A program made the position numbers and the translations under genes. This document shows, one piece after another, positions 42,826 through 51,853 of a stretch of DNA of 64,000 bases. Origin of the DNA: JAGWBD01 sp965197455 (lineage in GTDB: Bacteria > Chloroflexota > Anaerolineae > Aggregatilineales > Phototrophicaceae). The stretch spans positions 1,674,001 through 1,738,000 of the forward strand of contig OZ240208.1 in the NCBI GenBank assembly GCA_965197455.1, read 5' to 3'. The notes beneath the pieces are model-generated. The model searched no databases and was not told the origin of the DNA. It was given only the letters and a program-made list of their open reading frames with translations. Every line of letters begins with the position of its first letter. The first letter of the stretch is position 1.

Positions 42826-44613
42826 CTACTGTCCCGGTTCCAGCGCGCTGAAATAGTCGTGTACCACGTCGCGCAGCCCCAGCGGGATGTAGTCGCTTTC
42901 CAGCGCCCGGCTGGCGGCGTCGCGATAGTCGCCGAAAATCTGGTTCCAGGGCACCAGCGCCTCACCGGAGGGGTTGGGCGCGAAGTCGCCTTCCACCAGA
43001 GGCGCGTCGCCCGGCTCCGTTTCAAGGAAGAGCTGCGGGCCTTCGGCTGCGCCGATGCGACGCGGCGCATACACCGGCTCGAATTCGCCTTCGCCCAGAC
43101 CATCGGGATTGTTGTTTTGCGCGGGTGGTGCGCCCAACTGGCCCATGACGCTCTCGTCGCTGCCCTCATCGCCCGGGGAATCACCGGCCTGGCCACCCAG
43201 GCCCGGAGCGCTCTGCTCGCTCTCTCCCATGCCACCCAGGTCACCGCCGGGCTGACCGCCCTGCTGCGCGCCGGCCTGCGCGCTGTCCTGGTTGCCGGGC
43301 TGCGAGCTGCTGCCGGGCAGGGCGCCGGACTGCGCGCTCTGGCCAGCCTGCTGGTTGTTGCCCTGCTCGCCGCTCGCCTGACCAGGCTGCGCCGCTTCAC
43401 CGCTCTGCTGCAGCTCCTGCATGGAAGGCGCTTCTTGCGCGCCGCTGCGTCGTCCGCTCGTCGGCTGCATCTGGCGCGCAATCTGCTCGGCGCTGCCGCG
43501 CAGCTGCTGTGAGGAGGCCTGCAATTGTTGCCCGGACCCCTGGTCGCGCGTCAACTGTTCTTGTTGACGTGAAAGCAGCTGGCTGGCCATTTGCGCGCTT
43601 TCGCGGGCGGCCTGGAACTGACTGTCGCGCAGTCCCTGCGCGGCCTGACGCAGGGCCGCCGCCAGCTCCGGGTTACTCTCTTCCAGCGCCGCCGCCGCGC
43701 GTTCCAGCCTGGATGCCATGTCTTCGCCATCGGGCAGCGCCGGAAGCGCGTCCTGCATCTGCTGCAACGCCTCGGACAGTTCCTGGCCGGAGGCCTGCTG
43801 CGCGCTGTCCAGCGCCTGCATTTGCTGCCGGACGCTCTCGTTCATGCTCAGGGCCTGCTGCTCGAACTGCTCCGCGGTCTCGGCCAGCGCCGCAAAGGCC
43901 TCCTCGGGCGACAGGGCTTCCTGGCCCAGCACAGCGGCCGTGCGCTCCAGTTCGCGCAGCAGTTGCTCGCGCAGCTCTTCGGGCAGCGCGCTGTCGCGCT
44001 CCACTTCTCTGGTGATGCGCTCGACCGCGGCCTCGGCCGCGACGATGGCCGCTTCCTGCGCGTCGGTCTGGCCCGCAGCCGGGGCTCCGGCAGCGGGCAG
44101 GCGCAGCAGCAGCCCGAAGCCGAGCAGTGCCAGCAGCACCAGCGCCCAGGCACGCCAGTCACTGCGCAGCGGCAGTTGCGCGCCAGCGTCCACGGTCTGG
44201 GCGCGACTGCGGGCGTCGGCAATCTGGCGCGCGGCCAACTCGGCGCTGCTGTGAATACGACCTTCAATCAGCTCCAGTGCCGTCGATAGCCGCTCGTGCA
44301 GGGCGAATTCTTGCTCAAACTTGCGCGCCAGCGGCAATGAGGGCCGCGGCCGCAGCCAAATGTGCGCCAGCAAGAGCAGCAGCCCCGTCGCGGCCAGCAG
44401 CGCGCCAGCCAGCAAGGCCTCGTTCGGAGGCAGAGAGAGGCGCAGCCGCGTCCACAGCGCCAGCGCGACTCCCGCCGTCAGGCCCGGCAGCAGGCTGCGC
44501 GGCAACCACAGCCAGGTGCGCTGCCAGCGCTGGCGTCGCTCCCAGCGACGCAGCAGACCTGCGAGCGCATGGAGCGGCTCGCCGCCCGCAGGCCCGGCAG
44601 CGAAGCTGGCCAT
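42826..44613 (-). CDS. Membrane protein with coiled coil and Gln/Gly-rich tail
   Basis: 595 residues from the ATG at 44613, which shares a base with the permease stop. Two N-terminal membrane helices (about 38-58 and 66-86) and a third near 155-170 precede a long charged coiled coil (about 180-390). A region rich in Gln, Gly, Ser and Ala follows, and a conserved-looking tail ends in LRDVVHDYFSALEPGQ. The layout recalls DUF4175-type proteins, but I cannot confirm this. It lies between the ABC exporter and MoxR, and may connect them. Confidence 0.75.
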   Translation of the reverse strand: MASFAAGPAGGEPLHALAGLLRRWERRQRWQRTWLWLPRSLLPGLTAGVALALWTRLRLSLPPNEALLAGALLAATGLLLLLAHIWLRPRPSLPLARKFEQEFALHERLSTALELIEGRIHSSAELAARQIADARSRAQTVDAGAQLPLRSDWRAWALVLLALLGFGLLLRLPAAGAPAAGQTDAQEAAIVAAEAAVERITREVERDSALPEELREQLLRELERTAAVLGQEALSPEEAFAALAETAEQFEQQALSMNESVRQQMQALDSAQQASGQELSEALQQMQDALPALPDGEDMASRLERAAAALEESNPELAAALRQAAQGLRDSQFQAARESAQMASQLLSRQQEQLTRDQGSGQQLQASSQQLRGSAEQIARQMQPTSGRRSGAQEAPSMQELQQSGEAAQPGQASGEQGNNQQAGQSAQSGALPGSSSQPGNQDSAQAGAQQGGQPGGDLGGMGESEQSAPGLGGQAGDSPGDEGSDESVMGQLGAPPAQNNNPDGLGEGEFEPVYAPRRIGAAEGPQLFLETEPGDAPLVEGDFAPNPSGEALVPWNQIFGDYRDAASRALESDYIPLGLRDVVHDYFSALEPGQ

Positions 44614-45965
44614 CAGGCCTCGACCTTTCGCATGCGCCGCACCGCCAGCGCGACCAGCACGGTCGAGATCAGCAGGTAGAAGACGACCAGGCTGATCCAG
44701 GGCGAGACCAGCGGAATGGTGCTGCCATCGCTGCTGAGCACCAGCGTCCACAGGCCGGCCACGTTGCGGTCGGCCAGCAACTGCTGGCTCACCAGAGCCG
44801 TGGCCACCGGGTTCAGGCTGACCAGCAGAAAGCCGATATAGATAAAGAGCGCCTCCACCACCGGCGAGGCCTGGATGCCGGAGCCGAAGCCGGAAGAGGC
44901 GTTGACGAAGGCGTTGAGCAGCGGCACGCCCAGCAGCAGCGGAATGCCGAAGAGCAGGCCCAGCGCGACCGTGTAGGAACGCATGCTGGCCGTGAGAGTG
45001 CGCGGCGTATAGGCAGAGAAGTAGATGCCCAGCGTGCCCAGGGCAATGGCCGTCACCGCCAGCACCACGAAAGAGATCACCAGCTCCGCCAGGGTCACGC
45101 CGCCGAAGAGAAAGGCGATGCTCTGCAGCGGAATGGAGGAGAAGAGCAGCAGCAGGATGTAGCCGAGGGCCGACTCCAGTTTGCCGATGACCAGCGCGGG
45201 CCGCACCAGCAGCGTGGTCTGCAGCAAATCCCAGGTGCCGTACTCACGCTCGCCGGTGATGGCGCCCGAGGTGAAGGCCGGCGCGATGAAGAGGATCAGC
45301 AGCAGCTCGATGCTGACCAGGCCGAGAAAGAGTACGCGCCCGATCGCACCGATGGATGCCGAACCGCTGCTTTGTATCGTGCCCGCGCTGAAGACGAGGT
45401 AGAGCAGCGCAGTGAAGGCGCTCATCAAACCAAGGTAGACCGTGAGCACGATGAAGGAGCGCGGCCCGCGCATGCGCCCGCGCAGCTCCTTGCGCATGAC
45501 CGGGTTGACGCGGAAACTGCGCGCTTCCCGCAGGGCCAGCGCCAGCGCCCAGGCACCAGGCACGAGGGTCACGATGCCCAACGCCAGGCCGAGCCACAGC
45601 AGGCCGACCAGGTTGCCCGCCAGCAGCAGGATGATGGCCGGCAGCGCCCAGAACTCGCGCGCCAGTACGCCCGTCATCAACACCAGCAACACGCCGCTGT
45701 TCACCAGCAGCAGCATGATGACCATGGCCAGCGCAGCGTCCGGCGCCAGTTCCAGTCCGCCAGCCAGCAGAGACTGCGCCGTGGCGAAGACCTGCGGCAG
45801 CACACGCAGGCCGCCCGCCAGCGCCAGCAGCAGCAGCAGCCCCAGCAAGGCCCCGTTGGCCAGCGCGCCGCCCAGCAGTATGCGCGCAATGCGCAGCAAG
45901 ACCCGCTCGTGCGGGTCCAGCGCTTCTTCCGGTTCGTCGATCAGCCGGACGTCGGGTGCTTCCAT
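44613..45965 (-). CDS. ABC-2-type transporter permease
   Basis: 450 residues with about 11 membrane helices. After an N-terminal block of four to five helices, the ABC-2 core begins at NPVMRKELRGRMRGPRSFI and includes the SGAITGEREYGTWDLLQTT coupling helix. It ends 2 bases before the ABC ATPase gene starts its own stop region, so the two form one unit. Such pairs export lipids, glycans or act as membrane-linked machines. Cargo is unknown. Confidence 0.85.
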   Translation of the reverse strand: MEAPDVRLIDEPEEALDPHERVLLRIARILLGGALANGALLGLLLLLALAGGLRVLPQVFATAQSLLAGGLELAPDAALAMVIMLLLVNSGVLLVLMTGVLAREFWALPAIILLLAGNLVGLLWLGLALGIVTLVPGAWALALALREARSFRVNPVMRKELRGRMRGPRSFIVLTVYLGLMSAFTALLYLVFSAGTIQSSGSASIGAIGRVLFLGLVSIELLLILFIAPAFTSGAITGEREYGTWDLLQTTLLVRPALVIGKLESALGYILLLLFSSIPLQSIAFLFGGVTLAELVISFVVLAVTAIALGTLGIYFSAYTPRTLTASMRSYTVALGLLFGIPLLLGVPLLNAFVNASSGFGSGIQASPVVEALFIYIGFLLVSLNPVATALVSQQLLADRNVAGLWTLVLSSDGSTIPLVSPWISLVVFYLLISTVLVALAVRRMRKVEA

Positions 45966-45967
45966 GC

Positions 45968-46924
45968 TCAGCTGACGACGCCCCGGGTCACGTTCATGAA
46001 GAGCGACTCGAGGTCCTTGGTCTCTTCCTGGAAGCCGAGCACCGCGATGTCTGCCAGGGCCAGCGTGCGGTTGAGGCCGGCCACGCCAGCGTCATCGCCC
46101 TCGAAATGAACGGCCATGCGCGTGCGCTCGTCGCGTGGCTCCAGCATGCTGATCTCCAGCACCTGCGGCAGGCCCTGTAGCAGACTGCGCGCCTGCCCGA
46201 CCGCGTCGCCATCGGCCAGGGTCACCACGATCTCGCGCCAGGGCGTCAACTGCGCGCGCATATCCGCCACGCTGCCCTGGATGACCATCTGGCCGGCCTC
46301 GATGATGCCGATGTGCGTGCAGATTTCGCTGACGTCCGCGAGGATGTGTGAGGAGAAGAAGATGGTCTTGCCCATGCCCGCCAGTTCGACCAGCAGCTCG
46401 CGGATTTCGACGCGGGCGCGCGGGTCGAGGCCCGAAGCGGGCTCGTCGAGGATGAGCACCTCGGGGTCGTGCGCCAGGGTGCGCGCCAGCGAGAGGCGCT
46501 GCTTCATGCCGCGGCTGAGCTTGTCGACCATGTCGTCGCGGCGGTGCGTTAAATCCACCAGCTCCAGCAGGTCATCGATGAGGCGGCGGCGCTCGTTCTC
46601 GGGGATGTCGTAACAGGCTGCGAAAAAATCCAGGTATTCCCAGACGCGCATGTCATCGTAAACGCCAAACTCATCCGGCATGTAGCCGATGGCGCGCCGC
46701 ACCGCGCGCGGGTGCGCCGTAACCGAGTAGCCAGCCACATGAGCCTGGCCCTCGCTGGGGCGCGTCAGGGTGGTCAGTACGCGCATGGTGGTCGTCTTGC
46801 CCGCGCCGTTGGGGCCGACAAAGCCGTAGATGGCGCCTTCGGGCACCGCCAGTGACAGCCCGCTGACCGCGGTGAAGCGCGCGTAGCGTTTGACCAGCTC
46901 ACTGGTTTCGATGATGAGGCTCAT
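45968..46924 (-). CDS. ABC transporter ATP-binding protein (ABC-2 type)
   Basis: 318 residues. Walker A GPNGAGKTTT, Q-loop region GYMPDEFGVYDDM, signature LSRGMKQRLSLARTL, Walker B VLILDEPASGLDPRAR, then a C-terminal extension of about 90 residues as in drug- and lipid-type exporters. The ATG at 46924 overlaps the stop of the large exported protein (ATGA). It pairs with the permease downstream. Confidence 0.93.
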   Translation of the reverse strand: MSLIIETSELVKRYARFTAVSGLSLAVPEGAIYGFVGPNGAGKTTTMRVLTTLTRPSEGQAHVAGYSVTAHPRAVRRAIGYMPDEFGVYDDMRVWEYLDFFAACYDIPENERRRLIDDLLELVDLTHRRDDMVDKLSRGMKQRLSLARTLAHDPEVLILDEPASGLDPRARVEIRELLVELAGMGKTIFFSSHILADVSEICTHIGIIEAGQMVIQGSVADMRAQLTPWREIVVTLADGDAVGQARSLLQGLPQVLEISMLEPRDERTRMAVHFEGDDAGVAGLNRTLALADIAVLGFQEETKDLESLFMNVTRGVVS

Positions 46925-49506
46925 GCGCCGGGCTCCGTCGCCAGAGAGTCAGTATACCTGAAATAGCCTTCCTGCTCGATTGCGATGCGGTCCATACGCA
47001 GCGCAGCCCCGGCCTCGTCCACAATCATGCGCAACAACACACTGTTCTGATCGCCCAGCAGTGCCTGCGGCGCTCGCAAGGTCACCGCGCGCGACGTGCT
47101 GCGCACCCGCGGCCGGCGCAGCGTGATGGATCGCCAGCGATCAGCGCGCCAGTCCCACAGCTCGAGGAAGATCTCGTCGGGGCCGGTGTTGCGCAAGTTG
47201 AAAATGACGTGCAGCGCCTCCACCTGCGCCAGCTGTGCCTGGGGCTGGGGCGTGAAGCGGTAGACCACCTGGTCGCCGGGCTGAATATCCGTGTTGACCG
47301 GCGCGGCGTTGCCCGAGAGAATGTTGCGTTCCTGCGCGACCCAGGTGAACTGGTCGGCCTCAATTCGCACCCGGTCGCTCGTCAGCTCCTGCGTCACCTC
47401 CAGACCGATGAGGTAGAGCGCGGCATCGTTTGGCTCCCACTGCACCTCGCCGCCTGGTTCGGTCTCAAGCGGCATCGCGCCCCAGCCGGCCAGAAACACC
47501 TGGTCGCTGCGCGCGGTGGAGAAGAAGGGATCGACCATGGCGGCGGAAAGCAGCAACTGACGGCGATAATATTCCTGGTCACTGGCATTGGCGCCAGGCC
47601 CTGTGCGGTAGGCGCGGGAGCTGTAGCGCGCGTCCAGGATGTCCATCACGCTCTGCTCGGGCGAGGCGAGGATGCGCGAAAAACTTCTGAAGCGCAACTG
47701 CGTGAGCTGCGGCTCGCCATGGCGCTCCAGCGGCGCGGGCGCGGCTGCCTGGATGGCGTTGGCGACCAGCGGCAACTCAAAGCTGGCGCTCTCGCCAGGC
47801 AGCAACGCTGCGGGCAGAGCCAGACTCGCCGCGCGCGCCAGGATAACCGGCTGGCTGAGCGCGAAGTCGCTTTCGTTGCGCAGCGTGCCACGCAGCAACC
47901 AGTGCCAGGTGGGTTCGTCAGTAAGCGCGTTTGGTTCGCCCTGCCGGTACTGCAGCGTGGCCGTGCCGCTGATGGCCGGCGCTGGCAGGGTAGCCGTACT
48001 GTGGAAGGTCGCGATGAAGCTGGCGTCCACGTTGAAGTTCAGGGCGCTGAATTGCTCCGCCTGGCGGATGTCCGTGCGCGCCTGGATGCCCGCCGCGAAA
48101 GGATTGGCCGGGATGTCGCGCGCCAGCGGACGCAAGGTGCTGCCCTCGCTCGTCAGCAGGTCATAACTGGCGCGGCGCGGCGAAAGCACACCGACCAGCC
48201 CGGTAACCTGGGCGCGCTCACTCTCCGGCCAGGCCTGCACCAGCGCCAGACGGCTGAGCGTGGCGGAGCTGCCGCGCAGGCCAAAGCCCACCGACCAGGA
48301 CAGCGCGCTGAACATAAGGATGAAGAGCGGGATGGTCACCCAGGCCCAGGCACGGCGGTTGATGCGCCGCAGCACGACATAGTTCAACGGGCCGATCAGC
48401 GCGACATAGAAGAGCAGAAAGCCGCAGAGTGGCAGCAGGTCCGGCAAGAGGTCCAGGCCGGGCAGGATTTCGCTGGCACTGGCCGCGCGCTCAAGGTTGG
48501 TGATGCCCTGCGACCAGGCGGGCAATGGCCTGCGCGTGGCCGCCAGGCTGAACCACAGCCCGTCCAGCCCTGCCCAGTCGTTCAGCGGCGCCGCCAGCGG
48601 GTCGGCTGCGACATAGTCCACCGTGCCGAGGCCATATTCACGGCGCAACACCAGCGGCACATTATCGGCCGTCGCCGCCAGCACGCGCGCATCCTCGCGC
48701 AGGGCTCCGGTCGCAACCAGGGTCGCGCCATCCAGGTCTTCGGCCGACGCGCCGGCCAGCGCGGCCAACTGCACCAGGTCCGTGGTGGACTGGCTGCCTG
48801 AGGGTTGCAGCGGCAACAGGTCAACGAGACCGGCGGCGGTCGCCTGCCAGCCGGCGCCGCCGGTGACGACCAGGTGGGCGCCGGCCAGTACGCGGTCAGC
48901 CAGTGCCAGGCGCTGCGCTGTGCCCAGCGCGCCGGTGTCGGCGTTGCTGATGAAGAAAGTATCGACCGACTGCAGCGCGGCAGCCAGCGGCGGCAGACTG
49001 TCAACCCCCCAGGCCGCCCGCCACGCCTGGCGTCCGCCCGGCGCCAGCGCCGACAGGTCGACCCGCCCGCCTGAGGTATCGCCCAGCAGGACGTGCAGGT
49101 TGTCCTGCACCGGCACATGACGCAGCGGCGCTTCCTGCGCCGCCAGCACGAGATCGTCATCAGTGAGGAACTCGACGCGCACGTTGTTGGCGAAACTGCG
49201 CGCGGTTACGTAGAGGAAGACGCTCTTGCGCGCGCCGGCGGGCAACTCCACTTCGGTACTGAAGGTGTTGCTGAAGGCCTTGCCGGAGGTCTCCGGCCGC
49301 ACCACCAGGCGGCCGCTACGATCCTCGCCGGCGTTGCTGACGCGCACCCGCAGCGGGAACCATTGATGTTCGCGGAAGAGGCTGTCGTAGCCAGCCTCCA
49401 CCTCAAGCGAGATGGCCTGCGCCTGGGCGGGCGCGGCAACGCTGACCAGCAGCAACAGGACAAGCAGCAACAGGGACAGATTGTGCCGGGGTCGGCCCAG
49501 GCTCAC
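46921..49506 (-). CDS. Large exported membrane protein of the MoxR/ABC cluster
   Basis: 861 residues from a GTG at 49506 that overlaps the phosphoesterase stop (GTGA). Reading further upstream gives only shadow sequence. A signal peptide (LLLLVLLLLVSVAAPAQA) is followed by about 330 beta-rich residues, then two membrane helices near 368-420 (LLFYVALIGPLNYVVL) and a large second extracellular part. The layout resembles exported proteins co-encoded with ABC-2 exporters of gliding or secretion type. No enzyme motif is seen. Confidence 0.78.
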   Translation of the reverse strand: MSLGRPRHNLSLLLLVLLLLVSVAAPAQAQAISLEVEAGYDSLFREHQWFPLRVRVSNAGEDRSGRLVVRPETSGKAFSNTFSTEVELPAGARKSVFLYVTARSFANNVRVEFLTDDDLVLAAQEAPLRHVPVQDNLHVLLGDTSGGRVDLSALAPGGRQAWRAAWGVDSLPPLAAALQSVDTFFISNADTGALGTAQRLALADRVLAGAHLVVTGGAGWQATAAGLVDLLPLQPSGSQSTTDLVQLAALAGASAEDLDGATLVATGALREDARVLAATADNVPLVLRREYGLGTVDYVAADPLAAPLNDWAGLDGLWFSLAATRRPLPAWSQGITNLERAASASEILPGLDLLPDLLPLCGFLLFYVALIGPLNYVVLRRINRRAWAWVTIPLFILMFSALSWSVGFGLRGSSATLSRLALVQAWPESERAQVTGLVGVLSPRRASYDLLTSEGSTLRPLARDIPANPFAAGIQARTDIRQAEQFSALNFNVDASFIATFHSTATLPAPAISGTATLQYRQGEPNALTDEPTWHWLLRGTLRNESDFALSQPVILARAASLALPAALLPGESASFELPLVANAIQAAAPAPLERHGEPQLTQLRFRSFSRILASPEQSVMDILDARYSSRAYRTGPGANASDQEYYRRQLLLSAAMVDPFFSTARSDQVFLAGWGAMPLETEPGGEVQWEPNDAALYLIGLEVTQELTSDRVRIEADQFTWVAQERNILSGNAAPVNTDIQPGDQVVYRFTPQPQAQLAQVEALHVIFNLRNTGPDEIFLELWDWRADRWRSITLRRPRVRSTSRAVTLRAPQALLGDQNSVLLRMIVDEAGAALRMDRIAIEQEGYFRYTDSLATEPGA

Positions 49507-50291
49507 AGACTTACCCGGTAATGGCGCACGAAGGTGTCGCGTTCGGTGAGCGTGACGAGGTTGTAGCCGGGCCAGTACAGCTGCTCGTGGAATGGGTTGC
49601 GCTGCCCGTGCCAGGTGCGCGTCTGGAACCAGCTGCTGCGCACGCTGTGGTAGGGAATGCCATCGCGCAGGGTGATCATGCTTTCGTGGATGTGGCCGTG
49701 GAAGACGCAGCGAAGCCGCTGCCGCGCCAGCATGAGGATATCGTGCAGCGCCTCGCCGTTGCGCAGGATGATGCCGTCCAGCCAGGGCACGACGATGGAT
49801 ATTGGATTGTGATGCACGGCGACCACCAGCGGCCGCGAATCCGCCACCGCGCAACGCTGCTCCAGCCAGGCCAGTTGCTCAGGCTCCAGCAGTCCAAAGT
49901 GTTCGTCCACGGCGGGCATGCTGCTGTCCAGCAGCAGGAATTGCACGCCGCCCAGCTCAAACTCCTGGTCAGCGTGACGGGCGGGTTCGGCGCGCCCCAG
50001 CAGCACGCGCTGCAGCAAGTCGCCGCGGTCATGGTTGCCAGGCAGATAGTGCACTGGCACGGGCAGCTGCGCGAAGAGCGCTGCGGCCTGCTGGTAATCG
50101 TCTTCCTGCTTCGGGTCGCTGTGGATGTCGCCGCTGTGCAGCACGAAGTCGACGTGGCAGGGCAGCTCGCTGATCTCGCGCACGAGGGCTTCGGCGCCTG
50201 GCCGCGGCAGGATGTCGGTGAGCCGCCCGCTCCAGCCGGGGTCGGTTGCCAGGTGCGTGTCGCTGATGTGGACGAAGGTCAGGGGTTGCAT
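49503..50291 (-). CDS. Calcineurin-like phosphoesterase, copy 1
   Basis: 262 residues. Metal ligands: DTH near residue 11, SGDIHSD, GNHDR, HH in VAVHHNP, and GHIHES. This is the class III phosphodiesterase (CpdA/Icc-like) pattern, soluble. The substrate could be a cyclic nucleotide or phosphodiester. The promoter TTGTCC-17-TAGAGT ends 6 bases before the ATG, so it opens a transcript that runs into the ABC/MoxR genes. Confidence 0.9.
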   Translation of the reverse strand: MQPLTFVHISDTHLATDPGWSGRLTDILPRPGAEALVREISELPCHVDFVLHSGDIHSDPKQEDDYQQAAALFAQLPVPVHYLPGNHDRGDLLQRVLLGRAEPARHADQEFELGGVQFLLLDSSMPAVDEHFGLLEPEQLAWLEQRCAVADSRPLVVAVHHNPISIVVPWLDGIILRNGEALHDILMLARQRLRCVFHGHIHESMITLRDGIPYHSVRSSWFQTRTWHGQRNPFHEQLYWPGYNLVTLTERDTFVRHYRVSL

Positions 50292-50297
50292 GGGTCT

Positions 50298-50326
50298 ACT
50301 CTACAGGAGACAGGCATACCGGACAA
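50298..50326 (-). promoter_or_regulatory. Leaderless promoter of phosphoesterase 1 and the MoxR cluster
   Basis: Minus strand TTGTCC (50326-50321), 17 bases, TAGAGT (50303-50298), then 6 bases to the ATG. The rest of the 206-base gap (50292-50497) shows nothing I can name. Confidence 0.5.
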
Positions 50327-50497
50327 GACGCTCACACATTGCCAGGGATCCTGGTGACTTCTCCACACTCCCACCCTGTTCGACTCTTCACGCAGGGAGT
50401 CATGCAGCTGATCATCCACCGCTTCATCCACCGGCACGGCGGCGCCCGGACCGCCCGGCAACAGGATGAAATGCTGCGCGTTAACAGGACAGAAGCA

Positions 50498-51310
50498 TCA
50501 GGTTGCGCCGAAGCCGGCCTTGCCTTGCAGGCGAACCCGACAGTGACGCACAAAGGTGTCGCGGTCAGTCAACGTGACGAGATTGTATCCCGGCCATTGT
50601 ATTGGCTCCGGGAAGGAATGCTCCTGGCCGAACCAGGTCTGCGTCTGGAACCAGCTGCTGCGCACGCTTTGATAGGGGATGCCGTCGCGCAGGGTCAGCA
50701 GGCTTTCGTGGATATGACCGTAGAGGACGCAGCGCAGGCGCTGCCGCGCCAGCAACAGCACATCGTGCAGCGCCTCGCCATTGCGCAGCATGTAGCGATC
50801 TCGCCAGGCCACCGACAAGACCAGCGGTTGGTGATGCAGCGCCACCACCAGGGGACGGGCGTCCTGTGCAGCACAACGTTGTTCCAGCCAGGCCAGCTGC
50901 TCCGGCGCAAGGCGCCCGTGGCCCCCGTCCAGGTTCGTGACGCTGCTGTCCAGCAGGAGAAATTGTACGCCGCCGGCCTCAAACTCCTGGTCGGCATGGG
51001 GTCCGGGATCTTCACGGCCCAGCAGAACGCGCTGCAGCCACAGGCTACGGTCGTGATTGCCGGGCAGATAGTGCACAGGCACGCTCAACTGGCGGTACAT
51101 TTCCAGCGCCCGCTGATACTCCTCTTCACATTCCGGGTCGTGGTTGACATCGCCCGTATGGAGCACGAATTCAATCGGCGCGGGAAGCGCGTCAATCTCG
51201 CGTATCAGGGCTTCAGCGCCCGGGAGCGTGGGACCGCGCTCCGACCCTTTCCGGTCGGGGTCTGTCATCACGTGCGAGTCACTGATGTGGACAAAGGTCA
51301 GGGGCTGCAT
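50498..51310 (-). CDS. Calcineurin-like phosphoesterase, copy 2
   Basis: 270 residues. Same metal motifs as copy 1 (DSH, TGDVNHD, GNHDR, HHQP, GHIHES). It is clearly a paralogue of copy 1, more than half identical by eye, with the same C-terminal segment SVRSSWFQT and PGYNLVTLT. GDIH has become GDVN, the Asn being a usual ligand. Its ATG is only 6 bases after the PIN-like gene, so it sits at the end of that lower-GC cassette's transcript. Confidence 0.9.
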   Translation of the reverse strand: MQPLTFVHISDSHVMTDPDRKGSERGPTLPGAEALIREIDALPAPIEFVLHTGDVNHDPECEEEYQRALEMYRQLSVPVHYLPGNHDRSLWLQRVLLGREDPGPHADQEFEAGGVQFLLLDSSVTNLDGGHGRLAPEQLAWLEQRCAAQDARPLVVALHHQPLVLSVAWRDRYMLRNGEALHDVLLLARQRLRCVLYGHIHESLLTLRDGIPYQSVRSSWFQTQTWFGQEHSFPEPIQWPGYNLVTLTDRDTFVRHCRVRLQGKAGFGAT

Positions 51311-51316
51311 TCAGCG

Positions 51317-51853
51317 CTATTTGTGTTGAAAGCCTAGTTGGTGTTCTGACTCATTTGGAGCTCCACGCTCCAACCACTCCAGACAATACTTCGATTCAGT
51401 GTCTGGGTTAACCCACATGATTTCCCTGATCTCTTCGATATGCCTGCAACATTGACCAAAGTGTCCGCGTACCTTTTCATCCATAGAGGCGACATTTTTG
51501 TCGGTTTTCAGGGCAGCTTCCAGCAAACGGATGTCCTTGAGCATCGCATCGCGTGAGCCGTCATCTACTGCGTGTTTGCGGATGTTGCTACGAAGAGCGC
51601 GATCTCTAGCATCAGGCAAAAACAGGATCAGGTTGGATCTTAGCATCCTGCCCCGCCAACCACTTGTGAACCTGGAGCTATGCTCATCCCACTCTCTTAA
51701 TACATCCGGCGTGAACACGACTTTGTGTCTGCTTTCCCTCACAGATTCCAGAAAATTGCTGCAAGGTGTGGATGGCCCTCGTTTACTTTCTCCGGCAGCC
51801 CTTGCAATGTTGGCGTCGATGACCAGAGATTTGCTTTGTAGACGTGAACTCAC
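51317..51853 (-). CDS. PIN-like nuclease domain protein
   Basis: 178 residues from a GTG at 51853 overlapping the ATPase stop (GTGA). PIN-type acidic residues appear in order: VIDANIARAAG (Asp13), a Glu in VLREWDEH (Glu54), KDIRLLEAAL (Asp107) and TDKNVASMDEK (Asp118, Asp125). Such domains cut RNA. With a translationally coupled ATPase this looks like an effector held in check by, or triggered by, its partner. GC content is lower than in the host genes. Confidence 0.75.
   Translation of the reverse strand: MSSRLQSKSLVIDANIARAAGESKRGPSTPCSNFLESVRESRHKVVFTPDVLREWDEHSSRFTSGWRGRMLRSNLILFLPDARDRALRSNIRKHAVDDGSRDAMLKDIRLLEAALKTDKNVASMDEKVRGHFGQCCRHIEEIREIMWVNPDTESKYCLEWLERGAPNESEHQLGFQHK

Noticed and set aside
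39278..48801. Several open frames of 500-660 codons on the plus strand across the MoxR/ABC cluster
   Set aside because: They consist of Gln/Arg/His-rich low-information sequence caused by third-position GC bias opposite real genes.
50292..50497. Small gene between the two phosphoesterases
   Set aside because: No ORF there has both a ribosome site and a sensible composition; the promoter of copy 1 explains part of the gap.
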